Assembly: GCA_001430745.1 (NCBI GenBank)
Contig: KQ481983.1
Coordinates: 2,567,532-2,631,531 of the forward strand
Direction of reading: 5' to 3'
Origin: Auxenochlorella pyrenoidosa
Taxonomy: Eukaryota; Chlorophyta; Trebouxiophyceae; Chlorellales; Chlorellaceae
DNA: 64,000 nt
Under the pieces are notes generated by a model, which was not told the DNA's origin, did no database searches, and saw only the letters and a program-made list of their open reading frames with translations. The translations under genes and the position numbers were made by a program. Of this stretch, positions 34,701 through 47,244 are shown piece by piece; within the stretch, counting starts at the first letter, position 1; every line of letters starts with the position of its first letter.

Positions 34701-37700
34701 TGCGGTAGGCGTTGGGGTCCATCTGCCGCCCCGCCGCCTCCAGGCTGCCCTCTGGCAGCTCCGAGTCCACGTCCCCGATGTCGCCCTCGGCCAGGGCCAG
34801 CGCGCAGAAGCGCAGGAAGGCGATGGCGTTGAGCGAGACGTCCAGGGAGTGGGGGTTGTTGGTGAAGGCGATGAGGCAGTTGACGCAGTCGGTGAAGGTG
34901 GTGGTCTCCGTCTCTGCAGGGGGGGCAGGGAGGGCGGGGAAGGGTTGGGACGTGGGCGCATGGGCCGCGCCACCCACACGCCAAGCCACAGGCTGGGAGA
35001 GCTGGGCTGGGCCAGCAGGAAGGCACCACAGACGCATGCACGACTCTCATCCCTGCCTGCCCTCCATTGCGCGTCAGCCGGCGCCTGTCCTCACCGGTGA
35101 TGTAGTGGAAGTGCTCTCGCACAATCTTCTCCACTGTGTCGAACGCCAGCCGCACAATCTGGGGGCTCTCGTCGCTGGCGGCGGTGGTGAAGACCTGGGC
35201 GGGCAGAGAGGCACGGGCAGCAAGGCGACGTGGCACCTTCTGCCTGCCTGTGGGTCGCGCAGCCCTCCTGTCCACTCATCCTGGACCCATCCCCGCCCAA
35301 CAGCCCTGCTCCCAGCCGCCCCGCCTCACCATGAACATGCTCTTCCACCCGCTCTTCACGTTGGCCACCCGCGCCAGCACCATCTGGCTGACGCAGCGAA
35401 TGATGAGCTCCCGGATCTCCACCGCCCGGCTGTGCCGCATGACTACCACAAAGGGCCGGAGGAAGTCGTTCTGCGGGGAGGCAAGCGCGGGAGGTGGGCA
35501 GGCGGGGAAGTGGGCAGAGCGTCGAAGGGTGCATCTGGTTGCCTGCCTGTCTGCCTGTCGGATGGCGATGCTCAATCGGCCCTCCCGGTTGGCGCGCCCT
35601 GGCACTCTACCTTCTCCAGCACCGCTGCCAGCTGCCCCCCCACCTGGAAGGAGAAGTTGGCCAGCTCGTCGCGCTCCAGGAACTTCATGGCCAGCTGGCG
35701 CAGCGAGTCCACCGCGTACATGGCCACCGACAGGTTGGGGTGGCACCCCACCTCGATGAAGAAGTCGGCCAGCACCGCCCAGATGCGGCTCCACACCAGC
35801 CTGCGGGGCAGCAGGGCGGTGGAGGGGAGGGCAGGGTTGGGGTGGGGCATGCCCAGCAAGCCGAATGGGCTGGCAAGCATGGGACTCGTCTGTTACCGCT
35901 CCCTGGCCTCCACAACGCCAGCCCAGCCAGGACCACAACCGGCCAGTGCATGCTGCCGGTGCTCCAGGCCCGCCCCTGTGCAGCCTGTTCACCTGATGCG
36001 CCCCATGTTGAAGTGCGCAATCTCCACAATCTTGGTGAGCGAGAAGACGCGGGGGCAGGCCACCGGGCGCAGCTCCTCGGCCGAGATGGCCGACAGCGTC
36101 TTGACAAACTGCACGATCGCCTCGCTGTCCAGCCGGCCCGAGTTGACAAACAGGCGGTTGAGCTCCTGCACGTCCACGCTGGCCATCACCTCGGCGGGGG
36201 GCAGGTGCTTCTTGTCCACCTCACGCGTGGCTGCGAACCGGGCGGCGGGGTGAGTAAAGGGGGTGAAGTTGGCAGCATGGCGCGGTGGGGCTGGGGGCAC
36301 AGGGCAGTGCAGCATGTGAGAATTACGGCAAGGATGGGTCCCAAGCGTCAAGCTGCTTCCAGGCATGCAAGAGGGCAGACTGCAGGCTGCGTTCGTCTGC
36401 CCCACCAGTGCTCCCAGGCCTTCCCAACTCCACAGGGCCGGCCAGCCCGTCTCACTGGCATGCAGGCCCATGTCGTTGATGGAGGAGAAGGAGTCGTGCG
36501 CCAGCCCGCCCTCGGCGCCCTCCTCCCGCCCACGGCCGCGCAGGATGCGCCGCTTGAGCTTGTCCGCGGCCGAGCCGGCCACCTTGTCGGGCATGGCAAA
36601 GAGCAGCGCGTCGGTAGGCACGCCCGCGGTCAGCTGCTGCAGCAGCTCAAAGCGCGACACGCAGCGCAGCACCTCGGTCCAGCACTCGCGCAGGTGGTTG
36701 CCGTTTTGCTCCGCAACCACCAGCAGCGCCCTGGGGGAGGGGGGCGGGTGGTGGGGAGGGAGCGAAGCAGTGAGGAGGGAGCCAAAGCCATGTCCCATGG
36801 ACCAGGCACTTTGTGCTGTGCCGCCTGTTGTGATGACCCGCCAGCGGGGGCTAACAGCGGCTGACCCCGCAGCGGCGCCCCTACCTGAAGGCCCGCGCGT
36901 GCTTGAGCTTCATGGAGGCGGGGGAGTGCAGCATGGTGAAGCGCGCCAGCGAGGCCACAAAGGTGGTGCGCAGCATGGCCACGTCCAGGAGCGAGGTTAG
37001 GCGCACAGAGCTGCAGTGGTGACGCGGCGGCAGGGCGGCAGGGGGTGGATCAAAAGGCGCTGCAAAGCCGCGGTGAAAGCTCAACCGCAATCACAGCTGG
37101 GCAGGCGTGCAACCATGCCGCCCAGGCTGCACGCTTGCAGCCCCACCCCCGGGGCCCCACCTGATGAAGCCCTCCAGGCAGAGGCCGATGAAGTACTCGT
37201 CGTCGTGCTCCTCAAACAGCACGCTGAAGGCGCCCAGCAGCGGGGCCCAGGACACGTCCAGCATGGGGCGGATGGCCTCGCCGTCGTGCGCCTCGAAGAA
37301 GGTCACGCCCTTGGCCTTCTCCCTGCCGGGGGGTGGGTGGGCGAGCATGGAGGTGGGCGTTCAGGCGGGGTGAGGTCGTGGGCAGGCAGCCCCGAGGCAC
37401 ATGCGCCGGCATTCGCCGGCTACTATCAGAGCGCTGGAGGCTGCAAGGGCAGGGCGCCGAGATGGCGCCGCCAACCGTTCACAGCAAGGCCCTGGCCCCC
37501 GAGCCCACCCACCGCCCTGCCCACCCCACCTGAGGTAGTCGTGGGTGCGGCGGATGGCCTCGTCGTTTGGCTCCGCCGACGCGGCCTTGGCACGTCCAGG
37601 CAGCAGGTTCATGATGGTGTCCAGCCAGCCGGCGCTGGCGGCAGCGGCCGCCTTGGCGGCGTCGGCGCCGCCGCCCAGCAGCGACTCGTCCTTCATCTTG

Positions 37701-40700
37701 ATCTCGTTGGTCACGATGCGGTCGTACAGCGCCTCCATGAACTCCTGCAGGGAGATGGGGGGAGCGGCAGCTGGCAGGCAGGTTGAAGCACTCTTCCAGG
37801 TTGAGAGCGGCAAGACTGCATTGCCTCAGGCGCGGGAAGGGCGCCCAGGCTGGGCCTGCAGGGCGGCACATGGGCGGCGCCCCTGCTGCCCGCCCTTGCC
37901 TGGGGCAGGTCGCCGCCGTCGTTGATGCCGCGGTTGTTGCGCAGGAAGTCAGCCTTGGACATTTTGTTCTTCACCTGCGGGCAGGAAGCCGGGCCAGAAA
38001 AGTGACAGCGAGCTTCAAAACAAACCAAAACAAGAGGGTATCGAGTCTGCAGCCTTCAGCCTGCAGACTCAGTGCACTTAAGCTTTGCGAGCAGCTGCCC
38101 AGCCTGATGGGATTCCCCCATCAAGCATGTTCCCAGCCGCAGTGAGCAGGGCCCATGGACAGTGCAGGCACAATGTGGGGGTGGCCCACCTGCGTGTTGT
38201 GCGCGTCGGTGTTGAGCATGATGACCGAGTAGGCCAGCACGTAGGCGACGTCGGCCGACTTGAACGACTCGGGGTTGCAGCACACAAAGCGCTCAGCAAA
38301 CTTCTCCATGAGCCGGTCAATCTTCTGCGCCTCGCCCGGCAGGCGGAAGCCAGACAGGAACTTCCTGCAGGGCAGGGGGCCAGGCGGGAGCAGATCAAGC
38401 GCCAGTGAGGCAGGGCAGCGGCGTTGGGGCAGCAGCAGCGGGGCAGCAGTGGCATGCAGAGAAGGGCAGCGATGGCGTGGCATCGCGCTTGCCACACGTT
38501 CAGCTAGTGCCCCAAGGGCATGCTGCGTGCAGGCCGAGCCCTGCGTGCAGCCTTCCCCCAGCTGCGCAGGATCGCGCTGCACCCTGCCTGCCCATGCTGA
38601 CCCAACCTGATGGCCTCATCAAACTCCATCTCGGTGAAGTCAAGCGCATCGACATACGAGTGCATGACCTTGAGGTTGAAGTCGTCGCGCTCCCCCAGGT
38701 AATCGCCAATCAGAGACTTGCTGCAGGGGGGCGGCATGGAAAACCAGGCAGGCGCGCAAATGAGCACATTCGATGCCTCCACTGCAACAGCAGGACCCTG
38801 GAAGCAGGGCTGAGTTGCCAGCTGCGCCCAGAGCGCTCAACGCACTCGGTCGGTGGCAGTGCGTGCACCAAGACCCGGCCCCGCAGCCGCGCTCACTTGA
38901 GGCCCTGCGTGCGCGCCAGGAACTGCGACACGTCGGCGGGCGAGGGCCCCACCAGCCCCTGCTCCTGCATGTAGGCCACCCCCTTCTTGGGCTTCTGGTT
39001 GAACAGCGCCACGCCCTGCTGGAACTGCCGCTTGTACCCCTTCCAGCTCTCAAGCAGCACCGCCTGGCGCTCGCCGCCGGCGGCGCCGACCTCGCCCAGG
39101 CTGCCCAGGGCCGCCTCGCTGGAGGTGGGGGCCAGCCCGCTCTCCGCCAACTTGGCCATCCACCCAGACTCCATGACGCTCTCGTCTGCCACCACCGCCT
39201 CCTCTGCCGCGGTCGCGCTGCCTGGCTGGGGTGCCTCGCCATTGGCGATGGGCGCCGCGCCCGTGGCTGCGGGCGCAGCTGTGGCGGTGGTGGTGCTGTG
39301 CCAGGCAGCCATGGACTTGAGGATGGCCACAAGGCAGCGCAGCGCCTGCACGGAAGGTGTGCAGAAAGGTGTGCTCAAAGGGTGCCAAAGTGGTCAAGCG
39401 GAGCAGCTGACTAAGCAAGCAGTATGGCCTACTCAGAGGCTGTCGCTTTGTGCGGCCCACTCACACTCCCACCCTGCAGCCCACCTCGTAGCGGATGGCC
39501 TGCTCCTCCAGTGGAGCCAGCGCTGCAGCGCCGGGCTCGTGCGATAGGCTGCCCTGAGCGATGCGCACCAGAGCGGTCACCATGCGCTCAAACAGGTTTG
39601 CGCCCTGGAAGAGGGGCAGTCCATCAGCAGAGCGTGGGCGGGTCAGGGCAGCAGCGTGGCAGGACAGATGCACAGCTGTGGGCAGCGAAATGCAGGCGCT
39701 CAGCGCTCAAGCACAGGTGGAGCGCGTCTGCTCAGGGCTTGAGCTCACGCAAACCCCACATCCTCGAGGCTGCCCATCGTCAGCATGCGCATGGGCAACA
39801 TGCTGTTCAGCTGGCAGCCTCACTTTGCTTTGATCTGAAGCCCGCCCCTCACCTCCAGGTCGCAGTCGTAGTTGACAAACAGGTCCACCAGCAGCTGCCC
39901 ATTCTCGCACATGGCCTGAATGCAGCGCAGCACCACTGCCTTGTGGGCAATGTCCACCGGGGCGGCACCCGCACCGCCAGGAGCGCCTGCAATGGAGTGA
40001 GGGCGATGCATGGCTCGCTGAAAACGGCAAGGCAGGTCATCCTTGCTGCTGACAGGCATTGCAGGCAACAATGCAGGCCGAAGAGGGTCAGGGGCAGGCC
40101 ACTGGCAGCCAGCTACGCTGGGAGCAGGCACTGCAGACTGGCAGGACCATGCGCCCCTCGCCCACCTCCGCCTCCCCCCACCTGCAGCGTTGGGCGTGGC
40201 ACCCGACACCGGCGGCTCGATGGGGCGCAGCAGGATCATGGGGAAGAAGACGCCGATCTCGGCCTTGAGGTTCTTGCGGAACTTGGCCATGAGGGTGAGG
40301 AAGATGGAGCAGCAGAGGCGCAGCGCGGCGGGCACCGCGCCCTGGCAGTTCTTCAGCAGGGACAGGCACAGGTACTGCTTGATGGCCGACACCGAGCGCT
40401 CGGTGGTCTGGAACAGGGGGCCGCTGTTCTCCAGCAGAATCTTCAGCAGCTCCAGCGCCAGCACCTGCACACAGGGTGGACCAGCGCGGCAGGCAGGGGT
40501 GAGGGCACGTATCACCAAGCGCCACAGCACTGAGCTGGCTCGCCTGCGCAGGCAGGGTGTTCCAAGGTGGCCAGGCGTGGGCCCAGGCGCAATTCCCTGC
40601 AGTGCCAGAGGTTGGGACTGCTCCTGCCCTGGCAGTCCCAGCTTAAAGGGCCCCATGTGCGGCACACCTTGCCGCGGATGGTGGTGGCCTCGCTGCCCGG

Positions 40701-43477
40701 CGCCGCCTCAGTGCTGCGGATGGACAGCTTGCACAGCGCCCGAAACACCAGGAAGGCATCCTTCTGCAGCTGCGCCGGCATGCTGAGCTGCTTGCCACTG
40801 CCGTTTGCCGCCTCGCTCGGCGCCGGCCCCGTGTGGTCGGAGCCGATGCTGGCTGCCTCGCCCGTCGTGCTGGCTGGCTTGGCAGGCGATCCGTTGCCCT
40901 CAGCCACACCTCCCGCCTCCTGCTCCTGCTGCTGGGGCGCCGTGGCCGCCTCGCTGCCCTCGGGGGCGGCCCCGGCGCGCGGCGTCTCCCGCCACTCAAT
41001 CTGCTGGCGGTCGGTGGGGTCTGAGGGGTCGTACAGGTCCTCGGCATACTGCTCGTGCTCGATGATGGGCGCCTGGCTCACAAAGGCGTCATCCAGGCCC
41101 TGCAGCAGCGCCGCAGCCGCGCAGAGGAGGGTTTTAACGGCAGCAGGCACTGTGCCAGCTCCTGACAGCATGCGGCTGCCCATGCTCGTCAAATTCTGCA
41201 GGCATGCCTGCCTGTTTGTGGTTGCTCTCGTCTGCATCACAGCAAACCGCAAATGGCAAAGCCTGCTGCTGAGCCTTGATGTGCTGAAAACAAACCCGAC
41301 ATTCAGGCCCTCCATGCGCCGCCCTTCACCCCCGCTGCCCCACCTCCTGGATGTGCTGCGCCACCGTTCCAAAGGGGTCCACCGTGGCCACCACGTCGGC
41401 CAGGAACTGCTGCACAAAGGCGCTCATGTTGGAGGCATCGGCTGGCGGCAGGCCCAGCAGGTCGGACACCATGATGGGCGGCACCACCACGTTGCTGGAG
41501 CCCGCCTCCATGCGCTGCAGCACCACGTTCAGCATCTGGGGGGAGGGGAGGGGAAGGGCAGGTGGGGACATGAGCAGCAGTGGGCCACGAGGCAGCCTGA
41601 AGCGGTGCAGGCCGGATGCCTGGATCCACAGTCTGTGCAGAGCGCAGCGCCCCTCCCCATGCGCCCACCTGCGTGAGCGTGGCCTTGGCCGTGGCCTGGT
41701 TGACATCGGAGCGGGAGGTCAGGAAGATGTTGTAGCAGGCCCGCACCACCAACAGCAGCGCCTGGCCGTGCACCGCCAGCGTGGTGGAGGTGACAGCTGT
41801 GAGCAGCGCTTTGAGCAGGCGCAGCTCCACGGCGTCGTCGCTGACGTCGTCGCACCGGCACACCAGCTCCACGGCCTGAGCCTGCACGACGGTGGAGGGC
41901 CAAACGAAACCGAGAAGCTTCGCGTCATGCGCCCGCCGCCAGTCGTATACAAAGGGCAGCTGCACCTGCCCACCTCCAGGAGTGCCTGCCTGAGAGGGCT
42001 TCCAGCCTGCCAGCACACACCCAACTGCCACAAACCTGTGGAGGCAGCGACTCAAAGTCCAGTGCTGGCCCATCCTTCTCGCCCTCCTCCTCCTTCTTTG
42101 AGGACCCGTCCCGCCTGCACCTAGCATGAAACAGCGAGGTCTCATCAGAGCAGCAACCGGGCCCCACACAAAGCCATCGCAGCGCACGCAGGTTGTGGCC
42201 AGAACCCCCGCAACCAAGTTGCTGTGCCCAGCCTGCCACTCCACACTGCCCACCTGTGGTTGATGTGGTGCACCGGCCCCTGCAGCAGCTTGAAGGACAC
42301 CATCTTCTGGATGCAGTCCAGCGCAATCTCCATCAGCGGGGGCTTGCGCGTGTCCACCGTGTCGCGCAGGAAGCACAGCAGCTCTGCAGCAACAAACAAG
42401 TGGCAGCGCAGTGCCTGTTTTGAGCGGCTGCGAGTGCGAATGGCAGCACACCAGGAGACGCAGCATTGTTGTCGCACACCACACGAGGCAGCATTTGGTG
42501 CAGCACAGACGGGCAAGCGCTATCAGACCGCAAGCACTGAGCACCGTGCCCTAACCTGCCGCGCTCCCAGCACGCACCTCTGGCGGCGCCATCATACAAC
42601 GCTCCCGGACGTGTTGGAGGCGGCTCCACACGCCGCCGCAGCAGCGGTGGGCGGCCCACAGAGCTGACGGCATCCGGGGACGCTGGCATGTGCCCCGGAT
42701 CTGCCGACTCCTGCTGCACATCCTGCCGTGCTGCCTCTTCCCCCGCCTGCGCATCCGCAACCGCTTGGGCGGCCGCAGCAGGCGCAACCTTGCTGGGGCT
42801 CAGGGTAAGCTTGAAGGCCACCTGCCCGTCGGCACCCTGCTCGAGGCGCACCTCGGCCAGCTCCACTGCTGCATCAGCGTCAAATGCGCCATCAGCGGCT
42901 GGCTGAGAGACTGCCTGCATGGCAGCCTCCTTATCCGCAGTGCTGCTGGGCTCATCTACAGTTGATGGCTCTGTCGTCGGCTCAGCCGCCGGCTGGACTG
43001 GAGGCTCGGCCAGGCCCGGGGCATTCACTGCTGCTGCGGCGGCTGCTGTTGCGCTGGTTGGCTGGCTCGAGGGCGGCGCCCCGCCCTGCACCACCAGCAG
43101 CGTGTCCAGCTTCTCCAGCAACGCCTGCAGCCAGACCAGAGACGCGGCTGAGCTTGCAACCAGCATTGCTGACGGTGGCAAGGCGCAGCGGGCGTGCAAG
43201 CCAGGCAGAGGCAGCTAGGCACATGAGTCCTGCCAGGCGTAACCGCAAATGGCATGGCATGCACGCTCGCCAGTTTTGCTTAATGCAATATGGGTCACAA
43301 ACAGCATGTCTGAAGTGCAGCAAAGCAATCCCGGAAACACAGCACAGGTCCAGGCGTGCGGCGTGCAGCACCTACCTTGGCATCGGCCCGCAGCTTGGCA
43401 TACTTGCGGCCGCTGGCGCCCTGGTGGATGCGCTCAATGCATGGCCCGAGCAGGGCGGCTGGGGACTGCGCTGCCAT
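31779..43477 (-). CDS. BIG-type ARF guanine-nucleotide exchange factor (Sec7 domain)
   Basis: A large ARF-GEF that loads GTP on ARF at trans-Golgi/endosomal membranes to start vesicle coating. It starts at ATG 43477 ([20 protein letters not shown]), and about 30 exons cover the usual BIG order. The DCB region includes [17 protein letters not shown] (about 42300). The HUS region contains the HUS-box motif [10 protein letters not shown] (about 39860). The Sec7 domain runs about 38980-37540, with [20 protein letters not shown], carrying the catalytic glutamate, then [19 protein letters not shown] and [17 protein letters not shown] repeats follow to the end ([47 protein letters not shown]), finishing [14 protein letters not shown] before a TGA. 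An apparent seven-codon upstream extension would need a GTG start, so I reject it. Length and architecture are normal for the BIG family; a few exon borders are uncertain. Confidence 0.9.
33657..33678 (+). repeat. 22-bp G homopolymer in an ARF-GEF intron
   Basis: An uninterrupted run of 22 G (C on the coding strand) lies in an intron of the ARF-GEF, next to several shorter G runs. Confidence 0.9.
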
Positions 43478-43655
43478 GGCGCTGCCGCTGCCCCTCACTG
43501 ACGGCCGGGCCGAAAGTGGCGGAGCAGCGGCTCCGCGTGCTCCTGCAGGCGGCGGCGGCAGGCAGCGGTGGGTGGCGACGGTTTGACGGGCGGCAGGCTT
43601 GCAGGACGGTCAGGCGGGGCTGGAGGAAACCTAGGGGCGGCCCGGCGTTCGGCGA

Positions 43656-43901
43656 TCACACGGCCCCACGCCTGGAGCGCGCCCAACTCGCCCTTGGCAG
43701 GCTCTGCAGCCAGCGGGCTACTCGCTCTGCGGCGGCGGCCTCCTCGTAGAGCGCCGCCAGTCGAGTCGGATCACCCTCCCCGCGGTGCGCCTCCCACAGC
43801 GCCCTGGCGTTGTACAGCAGCTTGCGGCGCAGGGGCGCCGGCTCCAGGGCTCTGAGCTGCCGCAGCAACGATCTGTAGGCCTGGATCGCGGGCTGGGCCA
43901 T
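43656..43901 (-). CDS. LYR-motif (complex 1 LYR-like) small protein
   Basis: A single-exon frame of 81 residues starts MAQPAIQAYRSLLRQLR. The AYRSLLR element at residue 8 sits where LYR proteins carry their L/AYR tripeptide. It is followed by the expected basic helix (LRRKLLYNARALWE) and a third helix (RLAALYEEAAAAERVARWL). LYR proteins are small mitochondrial adaptors for Fe-S cluster transfer and respiratory-complex assembly; which member this is cannot be told from sequence alone. The size fits short members such as LYRM9 or ISD11. Its start codon is 226 bp from the divergent SRRM1-like gene, and its stop lies 178 bp upstream of the ARF-GEF start on the same strand. Confidence 0.65.
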   Translation of the reverse strand: MAQPAIQAYRSLLRQLRALEPAPLRRKLLYNARALWEAHRGEGDPTRLAALYEEAAAAERVARWLQSLPRASWARSRRGAV

Positions 43902-44127
43902 CGAACAATGGCCCACGGTCTCCCAAAGCGCATGAAGCGGCAAGCAGGCCAGCAGGCACTTCTGTTCTCCCTCCGCACTCCGCCGCGATCGCAGATCGAG
44001 GGCGTTTCGACCAGGTCCACCATTTGAGAAGAGCCAGAAAGCTCCTGCGCTCAGTGCAGTCCCTAGCGTTGCTTGGCCCGTGCTTGCAGAGGCCTGCGTG
44101 CCCCCGGCAACGCCAAAAGCTGCAGCC
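43902..44127. promoter_or_regulatory. Bidirectional promoter between LYR protein and SRRM1-like gene
   Basis: Only 226 bp separate the two divergent ATGs (43901 minus, 44128 plus), so both core promoters and both 5' leaders must lie here. I see no clear TATA box. Confidence 0.5.
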
Positions 44128-46383
44128 ATGTCCGGCTCAGGTGTGTGGCGTCTCGTGAGAAGTATTCCGCTGCGCTTTGCAGTTGCCGCACTCTCGCTCG
44201 GGCGCCATCGGCCGCCGCAGGGGGTGCAAACGTCACTGCCACTTCACCTGGAGTCCGATGGAATAAATGGCGCCCCGCAGCTGGCGCCCTGTGCTCGGCA
44301 CCGCCGCCGCTCACCGTCACCTGCTGCTGCCACTGTTGTCTGCAGCCTTCCGCGGCGTGTCTGCGGACCAGGACTCCCGTTTCACCAACAAGGAAAAGAA
44401 GCTGATGAAGGTCAGAGCAGCAGCATACATCATTCATGCTTTGGCGGCGGTGCTGCTCCTTGTCACTGGGGTGAGCGCCACGCACGTGCCACCTCGTCTT
44501 CCTGCCTCCCCCTCCCTTGCCCGCGGCAGGCCATGAAGTTCCCCCCCGAGTTCTCCACCAAGGTGGACCTGACCAAGATCAACTGGGACACCATGAAGCC
44601 CTGGATCGCCAAGCGCATCACCGAGCTGCTGGGCGGGCTGGAGGACGAGGTGCTCATCGCGTACGTCATCGAGCAGCTCGAGGGCAAGAAGGTCAGCAGG
44701 GGGGAGTGGTGGAGGGGAGGTGCGCATGCGCCAGCAGCCATGGTGGTGCGCGGCGCCTGTCGTGGTAGATCCAGGGTGCAGGCAGTGCGCTGGCGGAACG
44801 ACAGCTGTTGCATTGGCAGGAAGCCCAGCCGCGCTGACATCAGGCTGCTTGTGCCTGTGCCTGCGCTGCGTGCCACTCGCCCTGCCATGATTTTACCCCT
44901 GCCCTCTGCCTCTCCCAATCGCCCTCCCCTGCTGCCCGCCCCCTCAGCCTTGCCTGCGTCGTGCCTGACCCTGCAGACGGTGGACCCGCGGCAGCTGCAG
45001 ATCAGCCTGACAGGCTTCCTGGAGAAGAATACAAGCCTATTCTGCAAGGTGAGCGGAAGGAAGGGCTGGCGCCACGCAACACGCTGGCACCTGATCACCA
45101 CAGACTGGAGGGGTGCAGGCCGACACCTCAGCAGTGGCCAGGGTGCGGGCAACGGCCCGGGCAGCAACAGAGCACAGGCACCGCTGGGTGTTCTGTTTGT
45201 GCTCCACACAACAGCGATCCCGCTCGCTGCGCCTCTGTGCTACGCAGGAGCTGTGGCAGCTGCTGATCAGTGCCAATGAGACCGGCACCGGCATCCCGCA
45301 GCGCTTCCTGGACGAGAAGGCGGCCGAGATGCAGCGGGCCAAGGAGGAGGCCGAGATGCTGCAGGCACGGCCCGGGCTGCTCAGCTGGGGCATGCGGTAG
45401 CTGCCGGCCTTGCCTGCCTGCTTCTGCCGAATGGCATGGCAGCCATGCGCCACGCCCCTGTGCACCGCTAGCGCCTGGCTGCGCGCCCGGCTTTGCGCTG
45501 TCCACCCGGCTCCTTGCTGGCCCCTCTGCAGGCCCGCATCCGTGAGGCAAACGAGCGGCGGCAGCAGGAGGAGCGCGAGCGGCTGGAGCGGGAGCGGGCG
45601 GCGGCAGAGGAGCGCGCACGGGAGGAGGAGGAGCGGGCTCGGAAGCAGCGCGAGGCCTTGTGAGTGGCCTGGCCGCCCGCCGTGGCGCATGAAATTGGTC
45701 GGGGACTGTCCTTGGGTGACAGTGAGCAGCATGCCAGGCTGGGTACGCCTGACGCCGGCCTGGTCAACAATCTCCTGCACTGCTTATTTTGGGTGCTCCA
45801 AGCTCTCCCAAAGCTCTGCAGCGAGCGCGCCTTGGAGGAGCAGCGCAAGAAGGACGACACACGGCGCACCTCGCGCAGCCGCAGCAGGAGCCGCAGCAGG
45901 GAGCGCCGGCGGCGGCGATCGGGCAGCAGGGAGCGACGCTACCGCCGGCGCAGCCGCAGCCGCAGCCGCGACCGCCGCGAGAAGAAGCATCGGCGGCACA
46001 GCAGCCGCAGCCGCAGCCGGGGACGGCGCAATGACAGCCGCGAGCGGCGCCGGCGGCGCAGCCGCAGCGCTGAGCGGGGCGCCAAGCGGCGTGGCAGCGA
46101 CGGCGAGGGTGAGGGGCAGGGCAAGGAGGTGGAGCAGCGGGGGCAGTCGCCGGCCAAGGCGCACTCAGAAGATCGCCAGCAGGCCCCCGCCAGGCGCGCG
46201 TCTGGGGAGCGGGAGCGCTCGCCCTCTGAGGCAGGGGAGGGCGGACTGCGCAGCGGCCGGAAAAGCCGGTCTGCCTCGCCATCTCGCAGCAGCGGCGGCG
46301 ATGGAGGCGGTGGCAGCGAGGAGGACAAGGCGCAGGTTGAGGCGGAGGCGCGGCGCAAGGCCCTGGCCAGCATGGGCAAGTGA
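44128..46383 (+). CDS. SRRM1: SRRM1-like splicing coactivator (PWI domain plus RS tail)
   Basis: Nuclear SR-related protein that promotes pre-mRNA splicing and 3'-end processing. A 13-nt first coding exon (44128-44140, MSGS) splices in phase to 44346 and gives AFRGVSADQDSRFTNKEKKL, the diagnostic N-terminus of plant and animal SRRM1. The PWI domain follows (44530-44691 and later exons): KVDLTKINWDTMKPWIAKRI, EDEVLIAYVIEQLEG, LQISLTGFLEKNT and ELWQLLISANETGTGIP. A charged coiled-coil (QQEERERLERERAAAEERA) precedes a long RS/RRR tail that ends ALASMGK at a TGA (46381-46383). The intron after 45364 appears to have a GC donor (CTGCAG then GCACGG), because phase requires it. The family call is strong; the short first exon is inferred from phase and homology. 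Confidence 0.88.
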
Positions 46384-47244
46384 GGCAGTGTGGAGTCCAG
46401 CCTGGCTGCTGACCTCCCGAACACAGCACTGCACGGCCTTCCCTCATGCTCATCGCCTGCTTGCTCCTGCTTGCTCTTGCTGGTGTGCAAAACTTGGCTG
46501 CCGCCTGGCTGCGCATGACAGCAGAGTCGCGCTGGGCATCGATTATACACGCAGCCGCAGGGTGGAGCAGCAGTGTAACAAGGACAAGTGTATGCTTGCA
46601 AAGCATGTGTGCAGGAGTGTTGGGCAGCGATGAAGATCAGCTGCACAAGCGCTGAGCGCAGCTGCGCAGGTGGTGGGCGCCCCCGCTGGTGAGGCAGGCT
46701 GCAGCAGCGCACCGATGAGCAGTGAGCAGCGCGCTCGTCTCTGCCGAGCCGCAACACAGCAAGCATACCTGCCCCTTCGCCTGGGAATGAGATCTGGAAT
46801 GGGGGCAGTGGCATTGCGCTCAGCGCGGGTCAGCGAAGGCAGCTCAATCCTTCCTCACCACCCTGCGCATCTCAGTCACATTGCTGTCGCCCAAGGCTCT
46901 GGTGTGTAGACTGCCCCACCACAAACGCTTCTCTCAAAAGCTCCAAGGTTAGGGAAGCTAGCTTGATGCTTTGGGCGCCAGCAGCTGTGCGTGAGAGCAG
47001 TTTCCTGCTGCTGCGGAAGAGTGCCGACTCCAGCTCTGGCTGGGCCCGCCCAGCGAGTTAGTAGGGAGCTCGCAGAAGTTTAGGTCCGCGCTCCAAGGTC
47101 CTTGGTAGCGGCAGGCCCGAAAAGGCCGACGCAAGCCTTGGCTCAGGGGCTGCAAGTCGCAGCGCTGCCCTGCTGGCTAGCGCTGCTGGTTGTCGAGCCC
47201 TTGGCTCACACCCACCCCTGGCTGCCTTGACTGCGCCCTTGCAG
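46384..47244. other. Spacer between the SRRM1-like and LRR genes
   Basis: Contains the SRRM1-like 3' region with a TGTAA at 46574-46578 (about 190 bp after the stop) and the upstream region of the LRR gene. No gene, RNA or repeat is recognised. Confidence 0.5.
46574..46578 (+). promoter_or_regulatory. Putative poly(A) signal TGTAA (SRRM1-like gene)
   Basis: First TGTAA downstream of the SRRM1-like stop codon, at a distance typical of chlorophyte 3' untranslated regions. Confidence 0.5.

Noticed and set aside
39424..40533. 369-codon plus-strand frame opposite the ARF-GEF
   Set aside because: It spans exons and introns of the ARF-GEF and shows no domain of its own.
43478..43498. Seven-codon N-terminal extension of the ARF-GEF
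   Set aside because: It would start with GTG. The ATG at 43477 directly precedes the conserved-looking N-terminus.
44267..44345. ATG 44267 as the start of the SRRM1-like protein
   Set aside because: The leader it encodes is not SRRM1-like, and a good acceptor at 44345 plus the exon at 44128 rebuild the family N-terminus in phase.
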